Below are positions 53,630-62,943 of a DNA stretch of 64,000 bases, in pieces (position 1 is the first letter of the stretch; the number at the start of each line of letters is the position of its first letter). The stretch comes from Paraburkholderia sp. SOS3 (GTDB lineage Bacteria > Pseudomonadota > Gammaproteobacteria > Burkholderiales > Burkholderiaceae). Where the stretch lies: contig NZ_CP018811.1 of assembly GCF_001922345.1 (NCBI RefSeq), forward strand, positions 62,001-126,000, in the 5' to 3' direction. The notes below the pieces were generated by a model. That model was not told the origin of the DNA and did no database searches. It saw only the letters and a program-made list of their open reading frames with translations. A program made the position numbers and the translations under genes.

Positions 53630-54223
53630 TTACCGCCAGGCTAGTGCTATCCAGTACGTCTTGAGCGCGACCAGGTAGGTCACGAGCAGCGGAACCCACT
53701 GCACGCCGTGATACCCGAACGCGATGGCAACGAACATGGCGATCGTCGCCCCCATCTTGAGCGCTTCGCCGATCATCCAGCTCATCACCGTCTCGGCGCC
53801 GCTCAACTTCTTCAGACGTGCCGCGAACAACGCGCTCGGCACCCAGCAAATCGCTCCCCCGAGAAATGCGGACAGCGCAGCATCGCCCGGCGGCTTGTAG
53901 AACAGCCACCACAGCAGCGTCGCACCCAGGGACAAAACCATTTGCGCCGCCACGACCTTGTAAGGCGTAACGCGCGATGGACGACTCACGTTCGGACCGA
54001 ATAGCTTCTCAGCCTCTGCCCGAGTGAGCGGAACGATATTGTTATCTTGCTGCTCGACATCCCACGCATCGTCATGCCCGGTTCGCTGCTCATTACGCTG
54101 AACAACGTGCTGAACTTTCGATGGATCTGAAGCCGTTCCAGAGACGCCATGCTCAGTACGGTGTTTGTCGTCGCTTTGCTTCGGCGCTTGATGCAGCGCC
54201 GCGTCCGACTTTTGTACCGCCAT
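53630..54223 (-). CDS. atpI: ATP synthase subunit I (AtpI)
   Basis: 197 aa. The C-terminal ~125 residues are four transmembrane helices (VTPYKVVAAQMVLSLGATLL, LSAFLGGAICWVPSALFAAR, GEALKMGATIAMFVAIAFGY, PLLVTYLVALKTYWIALAWR) of the AtpI/UncI family, which help assemble the c-ring. The N-terminal ~75 residues are a hydrophilic, Gln/Asp/His-rich extension (SDDKHRTEHGVSGTASDPSK) not found in short AtpI proteins. No internal Met gives a better start, so ATG 54223 is kept. It is the first gene of the operon; the promoter should be in the 279-bp gap upstream. Confidence 0.85.
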   Translation of the reverse strand: MAVQKSDAALHQAPKQSDDKHRTEHGVSGTASDPSKVQHVVQRNEQRTGHDDAWDVEQQDNNIVPLTRAEAEKLFGPNVSRPSRVTPYKVVAAQMVLSLGATLLWWLFYKPPGDAALSAFLGGAICWVPSALFAARLKKLSGAETVMSWMIGEALKMGATIAMFVAIAFGYHGVQWVPLLVTYLVALKTYWIALAWR

Positions 54224-54502
54224 TGCAGTGTCCCGCCAAGTTCTGTTCAGCCCGCGAGCTTACTCACCGCTTACGGGGGTGCCAAGCAAATAAATCCGGG
54301 GGATTGTAAGCGATAGTTGCAACCAATTCAAGACTTTAGGGTACTCAATAAATACCGTGGCGGCGTGTCTCGCGACACGCAAATATGCCTTTTTTGAATG
54401 AATCGCCCTGCGATTGTAAGCGACCTGCCAATGCATCGAAGTCGCGCGCTTTTCGACATTTTTCCTTCCCTTCGCCGATGCTTCATGCAGCGAAGGCCGA
54501 TG

Positions 54503-55651
54503 TCAGAAATGCAGCAGAATCCATCCGCCGAACACGCCGGCGATTATCCAGAAAGGCACTGAAAAAAGATGAAACTGCGTCCACATGCCGCGCTCGTTCG
54601 AGAGCCGCATCGCGATCAGATTCGCGAGCGAGCCGATCGCGAAACCGAAGCCGCCGACGCTGACGCCGAATGCGAGCGCGCGCCAGTCTTTGGAAAATTC
54701 AGCGAGCATGATCGCAGCCGGAACGTTGCTGATGCCTTGCGACAAAACCGCGCCTGCCACATAGGTTCTGAATGGCGTCGCGAGGTGCCACGCACTCACC
54801 GACTGATGGACGAACGGCAACGCGGCGACGCTGCGCAGCACGATAAACATCAGCACAAAGATCAGCAGCAGCAGCCAGTCGATCTTCAGCACAATCGATG
54901 GGCGCCACAGCAGAAAACCGATTGCGACGCCCGCAAGGCCGATGCCGGGACGATGCGCGTCCGCGAGCACGACGAATGCGATGAACAGCAAAGCCGCCAC
55001 GCCGACGAGCGGCCGGTCCACCGGATGCGGCTCGACGTCCTTCGACAGATCGAGCGGCGCGCCGCGGAAAGACACTGCCGTCATCACATACAACATCGCC
55101 ATCAGCACTGCGCATAATGGCGCGAGCGCCCAGACGAAGCGGCCGAACGACACGCCGCTCGTTTGCCACAGGAACAGATTCTGAGGATTACCAAGCGGTG
55201 TCAGAATCGAGCCCGCGTTGACCGCGAGCGCGATGAAGATGACGAGGCGCCTGAGCGGCAACGGCGTCAGTTTGTGCAGCGACAACGCAAGCGGCACGAC
55301 GACGAAGAGCGCGACGTCGTTTGTCAGTAGTGTCGATAATGCGGCCGCGAGCCCGATCAGCAGACACGCGAGCGCGCGCTCCGTATGGATATGATGAACG
55401 ACACGATGCGCGGACCACATCAGGAATCCTGAGCGTTCCACGGCTTTCGTCAGGATGAGCAGACCGGTGAGCGTCAGCACGGTCTGCCAGTCGACGAGCG
55501 ACGGCAGCGACGTCCATGCGCGCGGGTGGAGGATTTGCAACAGGATCAGTGCGATCGCGAGGATCGCGAGCACCGGTTCCTTTGCGACGAATAGCCAGAC
55601 GGCCCGCAGCACATGGTGCGCGGGCGTCGACGCGCGTTCCGCTGACGGCAC
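54503..55651 (-). CDS. SLC13/ArsB-NhaD-type anion permease
   Basis: 382 aa with about ten transmembrane helices. Ion-transporter-superfamily motifs are present in both halves: LLTNDVALFVVVPLALSLHK and LTPLGNPQNLFLW in the first, and GISNVPAAIMLAEF and AIGSLANLIAMRL in the second. These paired N-x-P/S-N hairpins form the substrate site in SLC13, ArsB and NhaD transporters. Likely an anion or organic-acid transporter; substrate unknown. It ends the parA-parB direction run, 12 bp after parB, so it may be co-transcribed with parAB, which is unusual company. Confidence 0.75.
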   Translation of the reverse strand: MPSAERASTPAHHVLRAVWLFVAKEPVLAILAIALILLQILHPRAWTSLPSLVDWQTVLTLTGLLILTKAVERSGFLMWSAHRVVHHIHTERALACLLIGLAAALSTLLTNDVALFVVVPLALSLHKLTPLPLRRLVIFIALAVNAGSILTPLGNPQNLFLWQTSGVSFGRFVWALAPLCAVLMAMLYVMTAVSFRGAPLDLSKDVEPHPVDRPLVGVAALLFIAFVVLADAHRPGIGLAGVAIGFLLWRPSIVLKIDWLLLLIFVLMFIVLRSVAALPFVHQSVSAWHLATPFRTYVAGAVLSQGISNVPAAIMLAEFSKDWRALAFGVSVGGFGFAIGSLANLIAMRLSNERGMWTQFHLFSVPFWIIAGVFGGWILLHF

Positions 55652-55663
55652 GATCGAACGCGC

Positions 55664-56554
55664 TTACGCAGGAGCGTTGGTGCCACGCAGACGCGCGAGA
55701 ATACCCTCGAGCGCGTCCAGGTCGCCGAATTCGACCGTTACCTGGCCCCGTCCGCGGCGGCCGAGCTTGATCTTCACCGTTGCCGCGAGCAGATCCGACA
55801 GTTCTTCTTCGAGGCGCCGCGTATCGCGGCCGCCGTCGTGGTCGATGCGCGCTTTCGGCGCCGGCGTGGCCTTGTTGGTCGCGGTCACGAGCTTTTCGGT
55901 TTCGCGTACCGACATGCCCTTGTTGACAACCTGGTTTGCGAGCGTGATCTGCGTCGCCGAGTCGACGGCAAGCAGCGCGCGCGCGTGACCCATATCGAGA
56001 TCGCCAGCGAGCAGCATGGTCTGCACAGGCGCCGCAAGATTCAGCAGACGCAGCAGGTTCGATACCGCACTGCGCGAGCGGCCGACCGATTCCGCCGCCT
56101 GCTCGTGCGTGAACTTGAATTCGTCGAGCAAACGCTGGATGCCCTGCGCCTCTTCGAGCGGGTTTAGATCTTCGCGCTGGATGTTCTCGATCAGCGCCAT
56201 CGCCGCGGCGGCCTGGTCCGGCACGTCGCGCACGAGCACCGGCACTTCTTCGAGGCCCGCGATATGCGCGGCGCGATAGCGGCGCTCGCCCGCGATGATT
56301 TCGAATCTGTCGCCGCCAATCGGCCGCACGAGAATCGGCTGCATCAGACCCTGCGCACGGATGCTCGCCGCGAGCTCCTGCAAGGCGCCCTCGTCCATCC
56401 GCGTACGCGGCTGGTATTTGCCCGCCTGCATCCGCGACAACGGCAGCGTATGCGGCGCACCATCGATCTTGACCGCTTCCGTGATGTCCGCGCTTCCGCC
56501 AAGCAGTGCCTCGAGTCCTCTGCCTAGCCCCTTCTTTCTTGCTACTGCGTTCAT
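55664..56554 (-). CDS. parB: Chromosome partitioning protein ParB
   Basis: 296 aa from ATG 56554 (GAGGAAA upstream); the long frame further upstream overlaps parA in another register and is not ParB. N-terminal GLGRGLEALLGG, then the CTPase/ParB-like domain: YQPRTRMDEGALQELAASIR, ILVRPIGGDRFEIIAGERRY with arginine box G-E-R-R-Y-R-A-A. The helix-turn-helix is FTHEQAAESVGRSRSAVSNL, and the C-terminal dimerisation part follows. It binds the parS sites at 58732 and 60272 and spreads as a CTP clamp. 41 bp after parA. Confidence 0.96.
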   Translation of the reverse strand: MNAVARKKGLGRGLEALLGGSADITEAVKIDGAPHTLPLSRMQAGKYQPRTRMDEGALQELAASIRAQGLMQPILVRPIGGDRFEIIAGERRYRAAHIAGLEEVPVLVRDVPDQAAAAMALIENIQREDLNPLEEAQGIQRLLDEFKFTHEQAAESVGRSRSAVSNLLRLLNLAAPVQTMLLAGDLDMGHARALLAVDSATQITLANQVVNKGMSVRETEKLVTATNKATPAPKARIDHDGGRDTRRLEEELSDLLAATVKIKLGRRGRGQVTVEFGDLDALEGILARLRGTNAPA

Positions 56555-56595
56555 CGTGTTTCCTCGATCCGATTTCGACGATTGGCGTTGTGTAC

Positions 56596-57366
56596 TCATA
56601 GCGCGCGCACCCGTTCGATCATTTCCGCGCCGAACTGCACGTAGGCTTGCGCGCCGCGCGACGCACGGTCGAACACGACGCCGGGCAGCCCGTAACTGGG
56701 CGCCTCGGCCAGACGCACGTTGCGCGGGATGACCGCGTCGAACACCTTGTCGCCGAAATGCTCTTTCAACTGGTCGGACACCTGTTGCTGCAAGGTGATG
56801 CGCGGATCGAACATCACGCGCAACAGGCCGATCACTTTCAGATCGCGATTCATGTTCGCGTGAACCTGCTTGATCGTATTGACGAGGTCCGACAGACCTT
56901 CGAGCGCAAAGTACTCGCATTGCATCGGGATCACGACGCCGTGCGCGGCGCACAGGCCGTTCAGCGTCAGCAGCGACAGCGCCGGCGGGCAGTCGATCAG
57001 CACGAAATCGTAGTCTTCGACGACATGCAGCAGCGCTTCCTTCAGTTGACGCTCGCGGTTTTCGACACCGACCAGCTCGATCTCGGCGCCCGCGAGTTCG
57101 CGGTTCGCCGGCAGCACATCGTAGGAAACCGCTTCGGATTTGACGCGCGCGTCGGCTACCGCGACGCCGTCGCACAGCACCTCATAGACGGTGTTCTCGC
57201 ACGCGGCCTTGTCGATACCGCTGCCCATCGTCGCGTTGCCCTGCGGATCGAGATCGATAAGCAGAACACGTTGTCCCTGCGATGCGAGGCTCGCGGCGAG
57301 ATTGACAGCTGTCGTCGTTTTGCCGACTCCGCCCTTCTGGTTCGCAACGCAGAAGATTTTTGCCAT
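56596..57366 (-). CDS. parA: Chromosome partitioning ATPase ParA (Soj)
   Basis: 256 aa from ATG 57366 (MAKIFCVANQ), directly into the deviant Walker A KGGVGKTTT (11-19) with the signature Lys K11 and K16. Other motifs: VLLIDLDPQGNATMG, FVLIDCPPALSLLTLNGLCA and VIPMQCEYFALEGLSDLVNT. No N-terminal DNA-binding domain, so it is the chromosomal Soj type, not a plasmid ParA. It moves ParB-parS complexes over the nucleoid. The upstream extension to 57432 is not conserved-looking. It follows rsmG by 99 bp. Confidence 0.96.
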   Translation of the reverse strand: MAKIFCVANQKGGVGKTTTAVNLAASLASQGQRVLLIDLDPQGNATMGSGIDKAACENTVYEVLCDGVAVADARVKSEAVSYDVLPANRELAGAEIELVGVENRERQLKEALLHVVEDYDFVLIDCPPALSLLTLNGLCAAHGVVIPMQCEYFALEGLSDLVNTIKQVHANMNRDLKVIGLLRVMFDPRITLQQQVSDQLKEHFGDKVFDAVIPRNVRLAEAPSYGLPGVVFDRASRGAQAYVQFGAEMIERVRAL

Positions 57367-57465
57367 CTTGGATGTGTCCCTTTGCAGCCTTGGATGTTTG
57401 GTATGAATTCGCTTGTGCGTCGGCTTTGCCACCTGCGCTCGCCGCGTCGACCTGGCGACGTCGGC

Positions 57466-58185
57466 CTAGTTTGACGCACGCGCAGCCGCCGCACCAGGTT
57501 CTTCGACAAGAATTTCCAGCAAATGCCGCTCAGCATCGAGCGAGGGCACATCAAGCCGGATAATTTGCTTCACTTTCGCACCGGCGGGCAACCGCGCGAT
57601 CTCGGCATCGGGACGCACACCCTTCATCGCCCAGATCGAACCCTTTTCCGCGACGAGATGCCGGGCCAGTGTAACGAAATCCGCGAGCTCTGCGAATGCG
57701 CGCGATACGATCACATCGAATTTTTCAGGCACTTCGATATCGGGACGCAACGTTTCGACACGCCCGGTCACCACCGACAGATTCGCAAGGCCCAGTTCGG
57801 CCTTCGCCTGCGCCTGAAACGCGGTTTTCTTATGAACGATGTCGTTGAGCGTGACGCGCCAGTCCGGCAACGTGATTGCGAGCACGATGCCGGGCAGTCC
57901 GCCGCCTGACCCGACGTCGAGCACCGACGACGCGGCTCGCCCCGCCAGAAGATGCGGCACGATCGATAGCGAGTCGAGAATGTGCTGGATCAGCATCTGC
58001 CGCGGGTCACGTATCGCCGTCAGGTTATAGACGGCGTTCCATTTCGCGAGCAACGCGACGTAGTCGAGCAGCTTTGTGTGTTGCGTATCGGTGAGTTCAA
58101 TGCTCAGCGCGCGCGCGCCTTCGACCAGCAGTGCCGCCAGCGACTCGCGACTGGCAGCGACCGGACCGCTGGGACGCGCCGTCAT
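57466..58185 (-). CDS. rsmG: 16S rRNA (guanine-527-N7)-methyltransferase
   Basis: 239 aa. RsmG (GidB) methylates G527 of 16S rRNA with SAM. SAM-binding motif: [20 protein letters not shown]; further [12 protein letters not shown] near the N-terminus and [20 protein letters not shown] for catalysis. The ATG at 58185 overlaps the mnmG stop (ATGA), so the two are translationally coupled. The order mnmG-rsmG-parA-parB is typical of the origin region. Confidence 0.96.
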   Translation of the reverse strand: MTARPSGPVAASRESLAALLVEGARALSIELTDTQHTKLLDYVALLAKWNAVYNLTAIRDPRQMLIQHILDSLSIVPHLLAGRAASSVLDVGSGGGLPGIVLAITLPDWRVTLNDIVHKKTAFQAQAKAELGLANLSVVTGRVETLRPDIEVPEKFDVIVSRAFAELADFVTLARHLVAEKGSIWAMKGVRPDAEIARLPAGAKVKQIIRLDVPSLDAERHLLEILVEEPGAAAARASN

Positions 58186-60155
58186 TGAGCTACCGGCGTG
58201 CTGTCCGTGCCGGAATCGGTGTTGACTGGCTGCGTCGCGGCCACTGGACGGCGGCCCAGACCACGCTTCAGGTGGACCATCAGCAGCGAGATCGCGGCCG
58301 GCGTGATGCCCGAAATCCGCGAAGCCTGACCGATCGTCTCGGGACGGTGCTGCGTGAGCTTCTGGCGCGCCTCGAACGACAGTCCGCGCACGTCCGCGTA
58401 GTCGAGCGCGTCCGGCAGACGCGTGTTCTCGTGCGCCCCGTTGCGCTCAATCTCGTCGGCCTGACGCTCAATGTAGCCTTGGTACTTGATGCCGATTTCG
58501 ATCTGTTCCTTGATCTGCTCGAGCAGAATCGGATCGTCGGCGAGTGCCTCAATGGGCGCACACGCACCGTCACGCAATGCGCAGACGCCATCGTATGAAA
58601 CGCCCGGACGGCGCAACAACTCCGCGAGGTTGTACTCGTGATCGATCGGTTTGCCGAGCAAGGCCGTGGCTTCGTCAGAGGAAAGTGTCTTCGGTGTGAC
58701 CCATGTCGCGCGCAATCGCTCTGTTTCACGTGAAACCGCGTCGCGCTTGCGACTGAAAGCGTCCCACCGCTCGTCGCCGACGACGCCAAGTTCGCGACCG
58801 ATCTCCGTCAGACGCATATCGGCATTGTCTTCGCGCAGACTGAGACGATACTCGGCGCGGCTCGTGAACATCCGGTACGGCTCGGAAACGCCGCGCGTGA
58901 CCAGATCGTCGACCAGCACGCCAAGATAGGCCTGGTCGCGGCGCGGGCACCATGCTGCCTTGCCCTGCACCTGCAATCCGGCATTAATGCCGGCGAGAAG
59001 ACCTTGGGCGGCGGCTTCTTCGTAGCCGGTTGTCCCGTTGATCTGCCCCGCAAAGAACAGTCCGCCGATCGCCTTGGTTTCAAGCGAAGCCTTCAGCGCG
59101 CGCGGATCGAAGTAGTCGTATTCGATCGCATAGCCGGGCCGCAGGATATGCGCATGCTCAAGGCCACGCATCGAGCGGACCAGATCCAGTTGCACATCGA
59201 ACGGCAGGCTCGTCGAGATACCGTTCGGGTAGAACTCATTAGTGCTCAGCCCTTCCGGCTCGAGGAAGATCTGATGCGATTCCTTCGACGCAAACCGATG
59301 GATCTTGTCCTCAATCGAAGGACAGTAGCGCGGACCGACGCCTTCGATCACGCCCGTGTACATCGGCGACCGATCGAGGCCGCCGCGGATGATGTCGTGC
59401 GTCTGCGCGTTCGTGTGCGTGATCCAGCACGGCACCTGACGCGGGTGTTGTTCGGCCCGACCTAGGAATGAAAACACCGGCACCGGATCGAGATCGCCAG
59501 GTTGCTCTTCGACCTTCGAAAAGTCGATGGTGCGACCGTCGATGCGCGGCGGGGTACCGGTCTTCAGGCGCCCTTGAGGCAGCTTCAGTTCCTTGAGGCG
59601 TGACGATAGGGACACGGCCGCCGGATCGCCGGCGCGGCCGCCCGTGTAATTGTTGAGCCCGACGTGAATCTTGCCGTCCAGAAACGTCCCGGCCGTCAGC
59701 ACCACGGCGCGCGCGCGAAAACGGATACCAACCTGCGTAACAGCGCCGACCACGCGATCGCCTTCCACCATCAGATCGTCGACCGACTGCTGGAACAGCC
59801 ACAGATTCGGCTGATTTTCGAGGCGGCTCCGGATCGCCTGCTTATACAGCAGTCGATCCGCCTGCGCCCGCGTCGCGCGGACCGCGGGCCCCTTCGAAGA
59901 GTTCAGGATCCGAAACTGGATACCGCCTTCGTCGGTCGCAGCCGCCATCGCACCGCCGAGTGCGTCGACTTCCTTGACCAGATGGCCCTTGCCGATACCG
60001 CCAATCGACGGATTGCAGCTCATCTGGCCGAGCGTTTCGATGTTGTGTGTGAGCAGCAGCGTCTTGTTGCCCATGCGTGCCGAAGCCAGTGCGGCTTCAG
60101 TGCCGGCGTGCCCGCCACCGACGACGATTACGTCAAACTCTGTGGGATAAAGCAT
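58182..60155 (-). CDS. mnmG: tRNA uridine-5-carboxymethylaminomethyl(34) synthesis enzyme MnmG (GidA)
   Basis: 657 aa from ATG 60155 ([20 protein letters not shown]), FAD motif GGGHAG at 13-18; the four residues upstream are optional. With MnmE it modifies the wobble uridine of several tRNAs. Other motifs: [56 protein letters not shown] and [20 protein letters not shown] with the second GG-type site. An exact ParB core site lies within the gene. It heads mnmG-rsmG-parA-parB. Confidence 0.97.
   Translation of the reverse strand: MLYPTEFDVIVVGGGHAGTEAALASARMGNKTLLLTHNIETLGQMSCNPSIGGIGKGHLVKEVDALGGAMAAATDEGGIQFRILNSSKGPAVRATRAQADRLLYKQAIRSRLENQPNLWLFQQSVDDLMVEGDRVVGAVTQVGIRFRARAVVLTAGTFLDGKIHVGLNNYTGGRAGDPAAVSLSSRLKELKLPQGRLKTGTPPRIDGRTIDFSKVEEQPGDLDPVPVFSFLGRAEQHPRQVPCWITHTNAQTHDIIRGGLDRSPMYTGVIEGVGPRYCPSIEDKIHRFASKESHQIFLEPEGLSTNEFYPNGISTSLPFDVQLDLVRSMRGLEHAHILRPGYAIEYDYFDPRALKASLETKAIGGLFFAGQINGTTGYEEAAAQGLLAGINAGLQVQGKAAWCPRRDQAYLGVLVDDLVTRGVSEPYRMFTSRAEYRLSLREDNADMRLTEIGRELGVVGDERWDAFSRKRDAVSRETERLRATWVTPKTLSSDEATALLGKPIDHEYNLAELLRRPGVSYDGVCALRDGACAPIEALADDPILLEQIKEQIEIGIKYQGYIERQADEIERNGAHENTRLPDALDYADVRGLSFEARQKLTQHRPETIGQASRISGITPAAISLLMVHLKRGLGRRPVAATQPVNTDSGTDSTPVAQ
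58732..58747. promoter_or_regulatory. parS site inside mnmG (15 of 16 matches)
   Basis: TGTTTCACGTGAAACC. It differs from the consensus TGTTTCACGTGAAACA only in the last base and keeps the central palindrome GTTTCACGTGAAAC. It lies in the coding part of mnmG, so the codon sequence (R-x-V-S-R-E-T) also carries the site, as in many bacteria where parS is embedded in a gene. Confidence 0.93.
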
Positions 60156-60271
60156 CGGAGATCTCACGCGGACCGTTGGCGTGAGCCTTTCAGAAAAATG
60201 TATTGGCGAATTATAACGGGTTCGCTTTTGGCCCGATTTACGTCGAGTTGTGCACGGATATAAAAACGGCG

Positions 60272-60287
60272 TGTTTCACGTGAAACA
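60272..60287. promoter_or_regulatory. parS site upstream of mnmG (perfect match)
   Basis: TGTTTCACGTGAAACA, the exact 16-bp consensus palindrome bound by ParB, in the 223-bp gap between mnmG and livF. With the second site 1.5 kb away it forms the local ParB nucleation area. Confidence 0.97.
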
Positions 60288-60378
60288 CACCGTTCCCGCG
60301 GGACGAAATTCGTGGAACCGCTGCAAATCACCACGCGGCGGACGAATCTTCCGCGCCGCAGCAACCCGGCGACAGGTG

Positions 60379-61152
60379 TCAAGCGACCTTCTTCGCCAAC
60401 CCGAGATAGGTTTCTATCACCCGCGGATTGTGCGCCAGTTCGGCCGCCACCCCCTCGAGCGCGATTTCGCCCGTCTCCAGAACGTAGCCATAATCGGAGA
60501 TCTGCAGTGCCGCCCGCGCATTCTGCTCGATCAACAGCGTTGCGACGCCGGTCTCGCGTAGCGCGCTGACGATATGAAAGATCTCCTTCACGATCAGCGG
60601 CGCGAGCCCAAGGCTCGGCTCGTCGAGCATCAGCAGATCGGGCTTACCCATCAGCGCGCGCCCGAGCGCGAGCATCTGGCGCTCGCCACCCGACAAGGTC
60701 CCAGCCGCCTGCTTCCGACGCTCCTTCAGCCGCGGGAACAAGCCGAATACCGGATCAAGTTGATCGAGGTAATTGCGCTCACCCGACTTTCTCCGTCGAT
60801 ACGCACCGAGCACGAGATTGTCCTCGACCGTCATCGTCGCGAATAGCTCACGCTTTTCCGGGACGAGGCACATTCCACCGGCAACCCGCTGTTCGACTGG
60901 CAACGCGCTAACGTCGCGCGAGCGAAACAGAATCTCGCCCTTCGAGAATCCCGTCACCGGCAGCGAACCCATGATCGCGTTCAGCAGCGTCGACTTCCCT
61001 GCTCCATTCGGCCCGATCACCGAGACGATCTGCCCCGGCCGCACCTCGATCCGGGCGCGATGCAACGCTTCGACTTTCCCATAACGGACCGACAAACCGT
61101 CGACTCGCAAAATCGGCCCCGACGTAGCGGCCGTTACGTTAGTCATCGTCAT
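60379..61152 (-). CDS. livF: Branched-chain amino-acid ABC transporter ATP-binding protein LivF
   Basis: 257 aa from ATG 61152, which overlaps the stop of the livMG fusion by one base (TGATG); ATG 61146 is an alternative. Walker A VIGPNGAGKSTLLNAIMGSL, signature TLSGGERQMLALGRALMGKP, Walker B LLMLDEPSLGLAPLIV, H-loop TLLIEQNARAAL. It is one of two ATPases of the high-affinity transporter for Leu/Ile/Val or related ligands. It ends livH-livMG-livF. The long upstream extension of its frame covers livG and is false. Confidence 0.93.
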   Translation of the reverse strand: MTMTNVTAATSGPILRVDGLSVRYGKVEALHRARIEVRPGQIVSVIGPNGAGKSTLLNAIMGSLPVTGFSKGEILFRSRDVSALPVEQRVAGGMCLVPEKRELFATMTVEDNLVLGAYRRRKSGERNYLDQLDPVFGLFPRLKERRKQAAGTLSGGERQMLALGRALMGKPDLLMLDEPSLGLAPLIVKEIFHIVSALRETGVATLLIEQNARAALQISDYGYVLETGEIALEGVAAELAHNPRVIETYLGLAKKVA

Positions 61153-62939
61153 CACTCCACCCCGCCCAGATACGCTTCGAGCACAGCCGGATTTTTTTGC
61201 ACCTCCTCCGGTAAACCTTCGGCGATGCGTGTACCGAACTCCATCACCACAACCCGATCCGTCAGATTCATCACGAAGTCCATATCGTGCTCGACAAGCA
61301 GAATGCTCATCCCCTCTTCGCGCAGCCGGCGCAGCAACGCAGCCAGCTGCTGCTTCTCCTGATAGCGAAGGCCGGCGGCCGGCTCGTCGAGCAGCAGCAA
61401 CAACGGATCGCAGCACAACGCGCGCGCAATCTCGAGAATTCGCTGCTGGCCAAGCGCGAGGCTTCCGGCTTCGTCGTCCCTATGCTGCTCGAGCCCGACG
61501 CGCCGGATTTGCCTGGCGGCTTCGGCCATCAAGCGCGCTTCCTCCGCGCGGTTGAGCCGCGCCATGCTGCGCCACACGCCGGCGCGGCCGCGCAGATGCG
61601 CGCCGATCGCGACATTCTCGAGTACCGACATGCCCGGCAGCAGCTTGACGTGCTGAAATGTCCGCCCGATTCCGCGCCTCGCAATCGCGCGTGAATTCAG
61701 CCCATCGATCCGCTCGCCGCGGAACGTGACCGTACCGCGCGTTGGCGGCGTCACACCGGTGACAAGATTGAAGGTGGTCGACTTGCCGGCGCCGTTCGGT
61801 CCGATCAGCCCGACGATCTCGCCCGACTTCACATCGAAACTGACGTCGTTCACAGCGACGAGCCCGCCGAACTCCTTACGCACGTTGTCGACACTCAGCA
61901 ACCGTTCGCCAGCCGCCGGCTTACTGCGCATCGGCAACGGCGGCTGCATGTCGTCCGGAACATGGACGCGCGGCCCGCGAGGGAAAAATCGGGCGACCCA
62001 CGGCCAGACGCCGCCGCGCGCGTACTGGAGCAGCACAACCATCAGAATGCCGAACACGATCACTTCGAAGTTGCCGTTCTCGCCGAGCAGCTTCGGCAGC
62101 AGCGTTTGAAGATAGTCCTGCAGCACCGTCAGAATCGCGGCACCGAGCACGGCGCCCCACACGTGCGACACGCCGCCGACCACGGCCATAAACAGATACT
62201 CGATGCCGTGATTGAGTCCGAACGGCGTCGGATTCACCGCGCGCTGCAGATGCGCATAGAGAAAGCCCGAAACTGCCGCCAGTACCGCTGCATAGATAAA
62301 GATCACGACGCGCATCCACGCGGTATCGACACCCATCGCCTCAGCCATCGATCCACCGCCGCGCAGCGCACGAATCGCTCGTCCGGGCCGACTATTAAGC
62401 AGATTCTGAACAGAGACGACTGCACCGAGCACGACGACCCAGATCAGGTAATAGATATGCCGCCCCGTCTCCAGATCGATGCCGAGCAGGTTCAGCGCTG
62501 GAATGCCGTTGATGCCGTCGTACTTGCCGAGCCATTCGAGATTGCCGAACAGAAAGAACAGCGCGAGACCCCACGCGATCGTGCCGAGCGGCAGAAAATG
62601 CCCGGACAGCCGCATGGTGACAAGGCCGAGCATGAGCGCGATCAATGCGGTCAACAGGACGCCGGCGATCAATCCAAACCACGGCGATACGCCGAATTGC
62701 GTCGTCAGATACGCAGTCGAATACGCGCCGATGCCGACGAATGCAGCCTGCCCGAAACTCGTCATGCCTCCGATGCCCGTCAACAATACGAGGCCGATTG
62801 CGACGATCGAATACAGGCCGATGTAGTTGAGCAGCGTGATCCAGTATTCGGGCACGTGAACCGGTTTCGGCAGGACCGGCAGCGCAAACAGCACGACCAG
62901 AAATAGATAGAACGGTCCGTTCCGAACGAGGCGTTTCAT
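61152..62939 (-). CDS. LivM-LivG fusion: branched-chain amino-acid ABC permease and ATPase in one chain
   Basis: 595 aa. Residues 1-~310 are a LivM permease: NYIGLYSIVAIGLVLLTGIG, GMTSFGQAAFVGIGAYSTAY, and the loop ALRGGGSMAEAMGVDTAWMR (EAA-type contact). After a linker (~320-345, RSKPAAGERLLSVDNVRKEF), residues ~345-595 are a LivG ATPase: Walker A LIGPNGAGKSTTFNLVTG, signature GSLALGQQRILEIARALCCD, Walker B LLLLDEPAAGLRYQEKQQL and SILLVEHDMDFVMNLTDRVV. In E. coli these are separate proteins; the fusion guarantees a 1:1 ratio. It starts 4 bp after livH. Confidence 0.93.
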   Translation of the reverse strand: MKRLVRNGPFYLFLVVLFALPVLPKPVHVPEYWITLLNYIGLYSIVAIGLVLLTGIGGMTSFGQAAFVGIGAYSTAYLTTQFGVSPWFGLIAGVLLTALIALMLGLVTMRLSGHFLPLGTIAWGLALFFLFGNLEWLGKYDGINGIPALNLLGIDLETGRHIYYLIWVVVLGAVVSVQNLLNSRPGRAIRALRGGGSMAEAMGVDTAWMRVVIFIYAAVLAAVSGFLYAHLQRAVNPTPFGLNHGIEYLFMAVVGGVSHVWGAVLGAAILTVLQDYLQTLLPKLLGENGNFEVIVFGILMVVLLQYARGGVWPWVARFFPRGPRVHVPDDMQPPLPMRSKPAAGERLLSVDNVRKEFGGLVAVNDVSFDVKSGEIVGLIGPNGAGKSTTFNLVTGVTPPTRGTVTFRGERIDGLNSRAIARRGIGRTFQHVKLLPGMSVLENVAIGAHLRGRAGVWRSMARLNRAEEARLMAEAARQIRRVGLEQHRDDEAGSLALGQQRILEIARALCCDPLLLLLDEPAAGLRYQEKQQLAALLRRLREEGMSILLVEHDMDFVMNLTDRVVVMEFGTRIAEGLPEEVQKNPAVLEAYLGGVE

Positions 62940-62943
62940 CGTG

